The notes beneath the pieces were generated by a model that was not told where the DNA came from, searched no databases, and saw nothing but the letters and a program-made list of their open reading frames with translations. 64,000 bases of DNA from Teichococcus oryzae. Lineage in GTDB: Bacteria > Pseudomonadota > Alphaproteobacteria > Acetobacterales > Acetobacteraceae. The translations under genes were made by a program, and so were the position numbers. Shown one piece after another: positions 21,306-29,735 of this stretch. The stretch's first letter is position 1. Each line of letters opens with the position of its first letter. Where the stretch lies: NCBI RefSeq assembly GCF_008386565.1, contig NZ_VUKA01000001.1:744001-808000 (forward strand), given 5' to 3'.

Positions 21306-21545
21306 ATGCGCAAGTCGACTCTGGCCCTTTTGGCGGCGGCCGGGCTGGGCCTTGGCGCCTGTGGCTACAGCACCGGCGACCGGGCGGCCTCGGGCGGCCT
21401 GCTTGGCGCAGGCACCGGCGCCGCGATCGGCTCCTTTTCGGGCAATGCCGGCGCCGGGGCGCTCATTGGCGGTGCCGCGGGCGCGGCGGGCGGCGCGCTG
21501 ACCGGGCCGGACACGGTGAATCTGGGCCGCCCCGCCTGGCGCTGA
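21306..21545 (+). CDS. Small glycine-zipper lipoprotein
   Basis: A 79-residue protein with a lipoprotein signal peptide: MRKSTLALLAAAGLGLGACG, lipobox LGAC with Cys19. The mature part is almost wholly a glycine zipper (GAGTGAAIGSFSGNAGAGA, then LIGGAAGAAGGAL), as in YMGG/SlyB-like outer-membrane lipoproteins. It probably sits in the outer membrane with a helical hairpin in the bilayer. Ribosome site GAAGGAG lies upstream. It is monocistronic, with divergent mreB on the other side. Function unknown. Confidence 0.85.
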   Translation: MRKSTLALLAAAGLGLGACGYSTGDRAASGGLLGAGTGAAIGSFSGNAGAGALIGGAAGAAGGALTGPDTVNLGRPAWR

Positions 21546-21588
21546 GCCGAGGCCCATCCCGCCGGGCCGGAAGTGCCGGCCGCTGCCG

Positions 21589-21765
21589 TCAGGCGGCGCG
21601 CGACCGCGCGCCGTCATCCTGGCGGAGCGGCTGCATCGCCCGGCGCACCTGGCGCTCAAGCTCGGTCAGGCTTTCGGATTCGGCGCCGTCGGCCGACAAG
21701 GCCTGAGGGGCCACTGCGCGGAACCGCCAGCCAGGGCGGCAGCAAACGGCGATGGCGACCCCCAT
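21589..21765 (-). CDS. Small hypothetical protein
   Basis: 58 residues from ATG 21765, beginning MGVAIAVCCRPGWRFRAVAP and ending with a charged helix (ESLTELERQVRRAMQPL) and a basic tail. The best support is a strong ribosome site GTTGGAGG about seven bases upstream, the same motif that precedes mreC. I recognise no family. It is convergent with the lipoprotein gene. Confidence 0.45.
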   Translation of the reverse strand: MGVAIAVCCRPGWRFRAVAPQALSADGAESESLTELERQVRRAMQPLRQDDGARSRAA

Positions 21766-22351
21766 GAAGCGGCCTCCAACATCCAAAGGCCGGGAACGGA
21801 TCATCGCGCGGCGCCCACTTCTTGAGCCAGCTATGACGGGAAGCGGGGAAATGATGGTTCCATTTCCCTTCCGCAATGCATGGCTTCGCCGGCCACCCAG
21901 ACCGTAGACGCATGCATGGGCCCGTGTCCGTGGCAGAAACGCCGGAGCTTCCGGGATGCCCGTCCCCGGGAGCGGCGAACAGCCGCATGATGGGCATGAC
22001 CATCTCACGCACGGCAGCCGCCGGCATATCCTGGACGGAACCGGGCCGGTGGCCGATGGACAGGGCCCGTGACGGACGGCTGCTGCGCCCGGATGCCCGG
22101 GGCGGGGACCGTCATCGAGGCGGCCTCTGAGGGCGCCCCTGGCGCCGGATCATGGCGGAACCGCCCACATGGGAATGCGCCACCATTCCCAATGGGGCAT
22201 CCGGCCCGAGGCATGTGGAAATTGTTCGGGCTTTGTGGCGCCCGGGCTGCCCGGCAGGCGTTTCCCCCGCCTTCATCCTGCGGCATGATGGTCCGATCCG
22301 GCACCCGGCCATCCGGCGTCTCCTGTCGCCGGCCGAGAAGGGGCGCGCAAC
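21766..22351. other. 586-bp intergenic region
   Basis: No ORF here has believable composition. One notable element is an inverted repeat GGGAAAT/ATTTCCC at 21846-21868 (9-nt loop), embedded in a relatively AT-rich patch. A second short inverted repeat, GGGAAT/ATTCCC, lies near 22170-22190. The 3' end supplies the leader of the imelysin-like gene. No convincing promoter was identified by eye. Confidence 0.4.
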
Positions 22352-23497
22352 ATGAATCGTCATCCCTATCCCCCGCCGGAGGCGCCGGTCCCGCGCGCCG
22401 GGCGCCGCGCCATCCTGCTGCTTCCGCCCGCCCTGCTCGCGGCCCCAGCCCATGCCGCGCCGGACGACGCCATCCTGCGCGCGCTCAACCGCGCCCTGGT
22501 GGAGCAGGTGGTGCTGCCCGGATACCGGCGCTTCACCTCGGTCACCGCCAATCTGACGGCGCGGCTCGATGCCTTGTCGCGCGCTCCCGGCGAGGCGCAG
22601 GCGCTGGAATCCGCGCGACAGGGCTTCGCCGACACCCTGCTGGCCTGGGAAGGGGTGCAGCATATCCGCTCCGGCCCGGCCGACCTGTTCAGCCGCCATG
22701 CCCGCATCCAGCTCTGGCCCGACCCGCAGGACAGGGTGAGCCAGGATCTGGAGCGCGCCATCGCCCAGCGTGACACCAGCCTGCTGGAGATCCGCTCCAC
22801 CGCCCTCAATGCCGTCAGCGTGCAGGGCCTGCCCGCGCTGGAACGGTTGTTGTTCGGCGAGGGTGCGGCGGAGGCCCTGGCGGCCGGGGATGCCGGCGCG
22901 GGTTATCGCGCCGCTCTGCTGCGGGCGATCGGCGGCAACCTCGCGGCGCTGGGGCGGGACCTTCTGGCCGGCTGGACCGGCGGGGAAGCGCCGCACGCCG
23001 TCGCGCTGGCCGAGCCGCGGGCGCCCTATGCCACGCCGCAGGATGCGACGCTGGACCTGTTGCGCGCGCTGCATGCGGCCGTTGCCGCGGTGGCCGACCG
23101 GAAGCTCGGGCCGGCGCTGGGGGCGGGCCCGGCCGAAGCGCGGCCAAAGGCGCTGGAATGCTGGCGCAGCCGGCTTTCGGGCCAGGCGATCCGCGCCAAT
23201 GTCGATGCGGCGGCGGCGATGGTGCTGCAAGGCTTCGCGCCGGCCCTGGACAGCAGCGGGGAGGGGGCGCTGGCGGCCACGCTGCGCCAGGCCTGCGCGG
23301 AGCTCCAGCGGATCGCGGGCAGCCTGCCCCTGCCGCTGGAGGACGCCATCCAGCACGAGGCGGAGCGTGAACTGCCGCTGCGGCTGCAAGGTGAGGCGGC
23401 TGCCCTGAAGGTCATGCTGGCGCAGCGCGTGCCGCCCCCGCTCGGCCTGTCCGGCATCGCCGAGCCGCTGGAGAACGCGGCCAATCCGCCGCCCTGA
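22352..23497 (+). CDS. Imelysin-family periplasmic protein
   Basis: A 381-residue protein with an N-terminal export signal (GRRAILLLPPALLAAPAHA, cut near residue 36). The twin Arg makes Tat export possible. The mature part is all-helical with imelysin (peptidase M75-like) features: LVEQVVLPGYRRFTSVTANL, then a W-E-G-V-Q-H-I-R-S-G-P stretch, then RIQLWPDPQDR and TALNAVSVQGLPALERLLFG. The M75 GxHxxE motif is not intact (G-V-Q-H-I-R), so proteolysis is doubtful. Imelysin-like proteins are often linked to iron uptake, but no iron genes are adjacent here. Confidence 0.8.
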   Translation: MNRHPYPPPEAPVPRAGRRAILLLPPALLAAPAHAAPDDAILRALNRALVEQVVLPGYRRFTSVTANLTARLDALSRAPGEAQALESARQGFADTLLAWEGVQHIRSGPADLFSRHARIQLWPDPQDRVSQDLERAIAQRDTSLLEIRSTALNAVSVQGLPALERLLFGEGAAEALAAGDAGAGYRAALLRAIGGNLAALGRDLLAGWTGGEAPHAVALAEPRAPYATPQDATLDLLRALHAAVAAVADRKLGPALGAGPAEARPKALECWRSRLSGQAIRANVDAAAAMVLQGFAPALDSSGEGALAATLRQACAELQRIAGSLPLPLEDAIQHEAERELPLRLQGEAAALKVMLAQRVPPPLGLSGIAEPLENAANPPP

Positions 23498-23594
23498 TCG
23501 ACAAAGGAGGCCGCATCAGGGTTTTGCGTCGCAGCATGAGGCGCTAGGAACCCGTTCCGGAACACTTGGCAGAGCTTGAGCGGAGAACCCGAGG

Positions 23595-24248
23595 ATGGAC
23601 ACAAAGCCCGCGCCCCTGGATGCCGCCCCCGGACTTGAGGACCTGTTCGCCGGCTACCAGCGCTTCCGCAAGGATATCTGGCCGGAGCGCCGCAAGCTGT
23701 TCGAGACGCTGGCACGGAACGGGCAGAGCCCGACGGCCCTGGTGATCGCCTGTTCCGACAGCCGCGTCGATCCGGCCATGGTGTTCAACGCGGCGCCGGG
23801 CGAGCTGTTCATCGTGCGCAACGTCGCCAACCTGGTGCCGCCCTACAAGCCGGATGGCGATTTCCACGGCACCTCCGCCGCTATCGAGTTCGCCGTGTCC
23901 GTGCTCGAAGTGCCGCGTGTCATTGTGCTGGGTCACGCCATGTGCGGCGGTGTCAGGGCGCTGCTCAATGGCTTTCCCGCCGAGGCGCGCGACTTCGTGG
24001 AACCCTGGATGACCGGCATCGCGGCCGAGGCGCGCCGCCGCACCCTGGCCTGCACCCCCGCCGCGGAAGATGCCCAGGCCCAGTGCGAGCTGGAAACGGT
24101 GAAGCTTTCCCTCCGCAACCTGCTGACCTTTCCCTTTATCGCCGATCGCCTCGCCGCCGGCCGCCTGACGCTGCATGGCGGCTCCTTTGATATCCGCACC
24201 GGCATCTGGTCACGGCTGGTGGATGATCAATTCATCCCAATGGCCTGA
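23595..24248 (+). CDS. Beta-class carbonic anhydrase
   Basis: A 217-residue zinc enzyme interconverting CO2 and bicarbonate. Zinc ligands are Cys53 (IACSDSRVDP), His114 and Cys117 (LGHAMCGGVRAL). The Asp55-Arg57 dyad is intact. FIVRNVANLVPPY is typical of the bacterial plant-type clade. There is no signal peptide, so it is cytoplasmic. It probably supplies bicarbonate for carboxylases. It lies alone between the imelysin-like gene and opgG. Confidence 0.95.
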   Translation: MDTKPAPLDAAPGLEDLFAGYQRFRKDIWPERRKLFETLARNGQSPTALVIACSDSRVDPAMVFNAAPGELFIVRNVANLVPPYKPDGDFHGTSAAIEFAVSVLEVPRVIVLGHAMCGGVRALLNGFPAEARDFVEPWMTGIAAEARRRTLACTPAAEDAQAQCELETVKLSLRNLLTFPFIADRLAAGRLTLHGGSFDIRTGIWSRLVDDQFIPMA

Positions 24249-24389
24249 AAAAGCTTGGTTTTCGCCGCGGGGCTAGGCCCTGATCGGCTGGGGGCACCCC
24301 GATGGGCGGCGTGGCGCAACTGCCACGCCGTGCCTGCGTTGACCCGTCGCCCCGCATTGCATTGTTGTTCCCGAGGAGACCCGGCTGCC

Positions 24390-25922
24390 GTGAATCGCCG
24401 CGACGCCCTGCTTGCCACCTTATCGCTTTCCGCCCTGACCCTGGCGGAGAAGCCGGCCCACGCGGCGGCGCCACAGCTTCTGGCCAGTCCGGAGCCGACC
24501 CGCTTCGATGGCGGCACGGTGCGGGAAATCGCGCGGCAGATCGCCCAGGCCCCCTTCAAGGCGCCGCCCGACGACCTTCCGGCGGTGCTGAAGGATCTGA
24601 CCTACGACCAGTATCGCGACATCCGCTTCAACCCGGATCGCGCCTTCTGGCGGCAGGACGGGCTGCCCTTCCAGATGCACCTGTTTCACCGCGGCTTCCT
24701 CTACAAGCCGAAGATCGACATCTACGATGTGCGCGACGGCATGGCGCATCCAGTGCTGTACGATCCCGCGCTGTTCACCTTCCAGAACCTGGAACGGCCC
24801 GAGCCCGGCAATCTCGGCTTCGCGGGCTTTCGCCTGCACGCACCGCTCAACCGTCCCGATTATTTCGACGAGGTCTGCGCCTTTCTGGGTGCCAGCTATT
24901 TCCGCGCCGTGGCCAAGTCGCAAATCTACGGCCTGTCGGCTCGTGGCCTGGCGATCGGCACGGCCGATCCGAAGGGCGAGGAATTCCCGCTGTTCCGCGC
25001 CTTCTGGGTGGAACGGCCGCGCCCTGGCGTGAATGCCGCGCAGGTGCACGCGCTGCTCGACAGCCCTTCCTGCTCGGCCGCCTTCCGCTTCGCCATCCGC
25101 CCGGGCGAGGTGACGGTGTTCGATGTTGAATCCACCATCTTCCCGCGCACCGACATGCCGACCCCAGGCATCGCGCCGCTGACCAGCATGTTCTGGTTTT
25201 CCGCGATGAACCGCGCGGGACGCGATGACTGGCGGCCGGCGGTGCATGATTCCGACGGCCTGCTGCTGTCCACCGGCCGGGGCGAGCGGATCTGGCGGCC
25301 GCTGAACAATCCGCGCGACCTGCAGGTCTCCTCCTTCGGGGATGTCAATCCGCGCGGCTTCGGCCTGATGCAGCGCCGCCGGGATTTCAGCAGCTACGAG
25401 GATCTGGAGGCGCGCTACGAGAAGCGGCCGAGCCTGTGGATCGAGCCGATCGGCGACTGGGGGGAGGGCGTCGTGCAGCTGGTGGAGATCCCCACCACCG
25501 GCGAGATCCATGACAACATCGTCGCCTTCTGGCGACCCAGGGAGCCGCTGCGGGCGAAGGGCGAATACCGCTTCACCTACCGCATGCACTGGTGCGACGA
25601 GGCGCCGCGCGATCCTGCCCTGGCGCGCATCGTGGAAGCGCATTCCGGGGCCAACTTCAACAAGGATGGCCGCCAGGTGGTGCTGGACTACAAGGGCGGC
25701 ACGCTGGACCAGCTCCCGGACGACGCGAAGCCCGAGATCGTCGTCACCACCGATCGCGGCGAAATCCGCAATCCCGTGGCCCAGCGCAATGCCGAAGCCG
25801 GCGGGTGGCGCCTGTCCTTCGAGCTGATCCCCGGCAAGGAGCGCGTGGCGGAGCTGCGCGCCGAGCTGCGCCAGGACGGCAAGCCGCTCGCAGAGACGAT
25901 GCTGTACCGATGGACAGCCTGA
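24390..25922 (+). CDS. opgG: Periplasmic glucan biosynthesis protein OpgG/OpgD (MdoG family)
   Basis: About 510 residues from GTG 24390. The start NRRDALLATLSLSALTLAEK and cut after AHA resemble a Tat-type signal, as in OpgD. The MdoG domain follows, with YDQYRDIRFNPDRAFWRQ, FQMHLFHRGFLY and PRGFGLMQRRRDFSSYEDLE. It ends with the Ig-like C-terminal domain. It acts in the periplasm on the beta-glucan backbone made by OpgH. The gene overlaps opgH by 13 bp. GTG is chosen because it begins the signal peptide; longer versions (ATG/GTG at 24255) have no such signal. Confidence 0.93.
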   Translation: MNRRDALLATLSLSALTLAEKPAHAAAPQLLASPEPTRFDGGTVREIARQIAQAPFKAPPDDLPAVLKDLTYDQYRDIRFNPDRAFWRQDGLPFQMHLFHRGFLYKPKIDIYDVRDGMAHPVLYDPALFTFQNLERPEPGNLGFAGFRLHAPLNRPDYFDEVCAFLGASYFRAVAKSQIYGLSARGLAIGTADPKGEEFPLFRAFWVERPRPGVNAAQVHALLDSPSCSAAFRFAIRPGEVTVFDVESTIFPRTDMPTPGIAPLTSMFWFSAMNRAGRDDWRPAVHDSDGLLLSTGRGERIWRPLNNPRDLQVSSFGDVNPRGFGLMQRRRDFSSYEDLEARYEKRPSLWIEPIGDWGEGVVQLVEIPTTGEIHDNIVAFWRPREPLRAKGEYRFTYRMHWCDEAPRDPALARIVEAHSGANFNKDGRQVVLDYKGGTLDQLPDDAKPEIVVTTDRGEIRNPVAQRNAEAGGWRLSFELIPGKERVAELRAELRQDGKPLAETMLYRWTA

Positions 25923-28051
25923 GGCCCGATGCCGGCTGGCACGCCCTGCCGCCGGAAGCCCCGCTGCCGATGCCGGTGCAGTCCCTGCGCGAGAAGCCCC
26001 AGCGGCGGGAAGGCGGCATGCCGTCCCGGCCAATGGCGCTGTGGCTGCGCCGCCTGCTGGTGATCGGCAGCGCCATCGCGCTCACAGCCTATGGCGCGCG
26101 CGAGATGTGGCTGGTGCTGGGCAGCGGCCAGCCGACCTCGCTGCAGGCCTTCGTGCTGGTGCTGTTCGTGGTGCTGTTCGCCTGGATCGCGCTGTCCTTC
26201 ACCAGCGCCTGCTGCGGCTTCGTCCGCCTGCTGCTGGGGCCGGACCGGCGGCTCGGCATCGCCCCGGACGGGCCGCCGCCCATGCCGGGGGTTCGGACGG
26301 CGCTGCTGATGCCCACCTATAACGAGGACCCGGCGCGCATCATGGCCGGGCTGCAGGCGATCCATGAATCGCTGGCCGCGGCCGGCGCGCTGGACCGCTT
26401 CGACATCTTCATCCTGAGCGACAGCACCGAGCCTGCCGCCTGGATCGCCGAGGAAGCCGCCTATCTCGCCCTGCGCGAGCGCACGGGGGAGGCGGGCAAC
26501 ATCTTCTACCGCCGCCGTCCCAAGAACACGGAGCGCAAGGCCGGCAACATCGCCGAATGGGTGCGGCGCTGGGGCGGCGCCTATCCGCAGATGCTGGTGC
26601 TCGACGCCGACAGCGTGATGGAGGCGGACACCATCCTGCGCCTCGCCGATGCCATGGAGCGGCACCCGGATGTCGGGCTGATCCAGACCCTGCCGATCAT
26701 CGCCGGCGGCAACACGCTGTTCGCGCGCATGCAGCAATTCGCCGGCCGGGTTTATGGCCCGCTGATCGCGGAGGGCATCGCCTGGTGGCACGGCTCGGAA
26801 GGCAATTACTGGGGCCACAATGCCATCATCCGCACCCGCGCCTTCGCCGAGGCGGCGGGGCTGCCCGAGCTGCCGGGGCGCAAGCCCTTCGGCGGCCACA
26901 TCCTGAGCCATGACTTCGTGGAAGCCGCGTTGCTGCGCCGCGCCGGCTGGGCCGTCCACATGGTGCCGTGGCTGCGCGGCACCTATGAGGAAAGCCCGCC
27001 CTCCCTGATGGACCTCGCCATCCGCGACCGGCGCTGGTGCCAGGGCAACCTCCAGCATGCGGGGGTGCTGCCGGCGCGTGGGCTGCACTGGGTGAGCCGG
27101 CTGCACCTGCTGACCGGCATCGGCTCCTACATCACCGCGCCGATCTGGCTGGTGTTCCTGGTCTGCGGCGTGCTGCTGGCCATCCAGGCACGCTTCATCC
27201 GCCCGGAATACTTCCCGGCGGGGCCGAGCCTTTTTCCGCAATGGCCGGTGGTCGATCCCGTCCGCGCCATGTGGGTGTTCATCGGCACGATGAGCCTGCT
27301 GCTGTTGCCGAAGCTGATGGCCTGGTTCGCGCTGCTGTTCCACGCGCGTGACCGGCGCGGCAGCGGCGGCGCCATCCGTGCCTTCCTGTCCATGCTGCTG
27401 GAAACCGTGGTGGCGGGCCTGCTGGCCCCGGTCACGATGCTGACCCAGTCCGTGGATGTGGGCGCCATCCTGCTGGGGCGCGATTCCGGCTGGAATGCCC
27501 AGCGGCGGGACGATGGCTCCGTTCCCTTCGGGCAGGTGGCGCGGCTTTACTGGAAGCACACCGCGTTCGGCCTCGCCTTTGGCGCTGCCGCCTGGCTGGT
27601 GTCGCCCTACCTGGCCTTGTGGATGTCGCCTGTGGTGCTGGGCCTGGCGCTGGCCATCCCGCTGGCGGCCTGGACGGCGCGGCGCGGCGTCGGCATCGGC
27701 CTGCGGCGCCTCGGCCTGCTCCTGACGCCCGAGGAGGCGGAGCCGCCGGCCGTGCTGGCCCGCGCCCGCGCCCTTCTGGCCGAATGGCAGGCCCTGACCG
27801 CCGAGCGCGACGTGGCGCAACTGTTCCGCGAGCCCCGTCTGCTGGAGGCGCATCGCCGCATGCTGCCGCCGCCACGGCGCCCCCGCCTCGATCCGGTCGA
27901 CCCCGCCCTGCTGGTCGGGCTGCTGCGGGTGGAGGAGGCGAAGGAACTGGGGGAGGCACTGCGCCTGCCCCGCGCGGAGCTGGCCGCCGTGCTGGCTGAT
28001 GCGCGCGGCGTGGCGCGCCTGGAGGCGCTCGCCGGCAATGGGGCGGCATAG
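25910..28051 (+). CDS. opgH: Glucan glucosyltransferase OpgH (MdoH)
   Basis: A 713-residue inner-membrane GT2 enzyme that polymerises UDP-glucose into the osmoregulated periplasmic glucan backbone. Two N-terminal helices (about 45-90) precede the catalytic domain: LLMPTYNEDP, LVLDADSVM (metal-binding DxD), FGGHILSHDFVEAALL and the product-binding RDRRWCQGNLQH (a Q-x-x-R-W equivalent). Several C-terminal helices and a cytoplasmic tail follow. It is co-transcribed with opgG, whose stop lies inside its first codons. The length is shorter than in E. coli, as is common in alphaproteobacteria. Confidence 0.95.
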   Translation: MDSLRPDAGWHALPPEAPLPMPVQSLREKPQRREGGMPSRPMALWLRRLLVIGSAIALTAYGAREMWLVLGSGQPTSLQAFVLVLFVVLFAWIALSFTSACCGFVRLLLGPDRRLGIAPDGPPPMPGVRTALLMPTYNEDPARIMAGLQAIHESLAAAGALDRFDIFILSDSTEPAAWIAEEAAYLALRERTGEAGNIFYRRRPKNTERKAGNIAEWVRRWGGAYPQMLVLDADSVMEADTILRLADAMERHPDVGLIQTLPIIAGGNTLFARMQQFAGRVYGPLIAEGIAWWHGSEGNYWGHNAIIRTRAFAEAAGLPELPGRKPFGGHILSHDFVEAALLRRAGWAVHMVPWLRGTYEESPPSLMDLAIRDRRWCQGNLQHAGVLPARGLHWVSRLHLLTGIGSYITAPIWLVFLVCGVLLAIQARFIRPEYFPAGPSLFPQWPVVDPVRAMWVFIGTMSLLLLPKLMAWFALLFHARDRRGSGGAIRAFLSMLLETVVAGLLAPVTMLTQSVDVGAILLGRDSGWNAQRRDDGSVPFGQVARLYWKHTAFGLAFGAAAWLVSPYLALWMSPVVLGLALAIPLAAWTARRGVGIGLRRLGLLLTPEEAEPPAVLARARALLAEWQALTAERDVAQLFREPRLLEAHRRMLPPPRRPRLDPVDPALLVGLLRVEEAKELGEALRLPRAELAAVLADARGVARLEALAGNGAA

Positions 28052-28127
28052 CCCGCCCCGCCTCTCGACAAGTGCTGGCCAGGGCCGCAGTTTGACTTCC
28101 CTGATTGCGCAGCATGGGGAGGTCGCG

Positions 28128-29549
28128 ATGCAGAACAGCGAGGAAATCTGGCGCCTGGTGGATGACCGCAAGGACGCCTTCATCGCCCTGAGCGACCGGG
28201 TGTGGGAGATGCCGGAGCTGGCCTATGCCGAGTTCCGCTCCTGTGCCGAGCACAAGAAGGAACTGGAGGCACATGGCTTCCGCCTGACCGAGAACGTCGC
28301 CGGCATTCCCACGGCGCTGATGGGCGAGGCGGGGGAGGACGGCCCGGTGATCGCCATCCTCGGCGAATACGACGCGCTGCCGGGCCTGTCCCAGGCGGCG
28401 GGCGTCGCCGAGCGGCGGCCCCTGCCGGGCGATGGCGCCGGGCATGGCTGCGGCCACAACCTGCTCGGCGCGGGCGCCATGCTGGCGGCGACGGCGGTGA
28501 AGGACTGGCTGGAGAAGAACGGCATCAAGGGCCGCGTCCGCTATTACGGCTGCCCGGCCGAGGAAGGCGGCGCCGCCAAGGCCTTCATGGTGCGCGACGG
28601 CGCCTTCAAGGACGTGGACATCGCCATCTCCTGGCACCCCGCGCCCTTTGCCGCGGTGAACGAGCCGAAGTCGCTGGCCAATACCCGCATCGACTTTTCC
28701 TTCACCGGCCGCTCCTCCCATGCCGCCGCGGCGCCGCATCTGGGGCGCTCGGCGCTGGATGCGGTCGAGCTGATGAATGTCGGCGTCAACTACATGCGCG
28801 AGCACATGCCGTCCGAGGCGCGCATCCACTACGCCTATCTCGATGCCGGCGGCATCGCGCCCAATGTGGTGCAGGGCACGGCCAAGGTGCGCTACCTGAT
28901 CCGCGCTTCCGACCTGCCGATGCTGGGCGGCTTGGTCGAGCGGGTGCGCAAGATCGCCGATGGCGCCGCGCTGATGACCGAAACCAGCGTTTCCACCCAG
29001 GTGGTCTCGGCGGTGTCCAACCTGCTCGGCAACACCCCGCTGGAGCGGGCGATGCAGAACAACATCGAGCGCCTGGGCCCGCCCCCCTTCGATGACGAGG
29101 ACCGGGCGCTGGCCGCCGAGTTCCAGAAGACCCTGTCGGAGGAGGACATTGCCTCCGCCTTCCGGCGCATGGGCGTGCCGGTGCGGCGCGGCGTGCCGCT
29201 GGCGGACGAGGTCATCCCGCTGGAAGCCAAGGGCGCGGCCATGGTGGGCTCCACCGATGTGGGCGACGTGTCCTGGGTGGTGCCCACGGTGCAGGCGCGC
29301 GGCGCCACCTATGCCATCGGAACGCCCGGCCATTCCTGGCAGCTGACGGCGCAGGGCCAGTCCCCGCTGGCGCATAAGGGCATGGTCCATGTCGCCAAGA
29401 TCATGGCCGGCGTTGCTGTGGACGCGCTGCAGAACCCTGCCCTGATTGAGCAGGCCAAGGCCGACCTGAAGGCGCGGACCGACGCCACCCCCTATGTCTG
29501 CCCGCTGCCCGACGACCTGTCGCCGCCGATCAAGATGGCCAGCGTGTGA
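28128..29549 (+). CDS. M20 family amidohydrolase (AbgB-like)
   Basis: A 473-residue zinc hydrolase. Metal-binding pattern: LGEYDALPGLSQ (Asp), GHGCGHNLLGAG (His), PAEEGGAAKAFM (Glu-Glu), SWHPAPFAAVN (His). The dimerisation lid starts at SLANTRIDFSFTGRSSHAAA. It resembles the AbgB subgroup that hydrolyses p-aminobenzoyl-glutamate and similar amides, but the substrate cannot be set from sequence. No AbgA partner is adjacent. ATG 28128 has GGGGAGG five bases upstream, so the longer ORF from 27999 is rejected. Confidence 0.9.
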   Translation: MQNSEEIWRLVDDRKDAFIALSDRVWEMPELAYAEFRSCAEHKKELEAHGFRLTENVAGIPTALMGEAGEDGPVIAILGEYDALPGLSQAAGVAERRPLPGDGAGHGCGHNLLGAGAMLAATAVKDWLEKNGIKGRVRYYGCPAEEGGAAKAFMVRDGAFKDVDIAISWHPAPFAAVNEPKSLANTRIDFSFTGRSSHAAAAPHLGRSALDAVELMNVGVNYMREHMPSEARIHYAYLDAGGIAPNVVQGTAKVRYLIRASDLPMLGGLVERVRKIADGAALMTETSVSTQVVSAVSNLLGNTPLERAMQNNIERLGPPPFDDEDRALAAEFQKTLSEEDIASAFRRMGVPVRRGVPLADEVIPLEAKGAAMVGSTDVGDVSWVVPTVQARGATYAIGTPGHSWQLTAQGQSPLAHKGMVHVAKIMAGVAVDALQNPALIEQAKADLKARTDATPYVCPLPDDLSPPIKMASV

Positions 29550-29575
29550 ACGATGCGCCGGGCTTCGTTGCGGCG

Positions 29576-29618
29576 ACGAAATTCATTGCCAGTTCCAGGG
29601 ATATGATCATAATTTCGT
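29576..29618 (+). promoter_or_regulatory. AT-rich promoter with nested palindromes ahead of the cellulase
   Basis: Promoter-like boxes TTGCCA (29586-29591) and CATAAT (29608-29613) with 16-bp spacing. A perfect 10-bp palindrome TATGATCATA (29602-29611) overlaps the -10. An outer inverted repeat ACGAAATT (29576-29583) and AATTTCGT (29611-29618) encloses the promoter. The patch stands out as AT-rich in this window. A transcription factor binding here would block or tune initiation; which family binds is unknown. Confidence 0.6.
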
Positions 29619-29735
29619 GAGTGCGCGCCGCCCCGCCACCGGGGCGGCCAAGCCGCGCCCGCCGAAAACCGGCACCCCTTCTGGCATGACGGGCCAGGGA
29701 ATGGCGACGCCATTTCCGTCCCGCGGAGAACCAGC

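Noticed and set aside
25688-28183. 831-residue open frame antisense to opgH
   Set aside because: Shadow of opgH; no recognisable motif or ribosome site.
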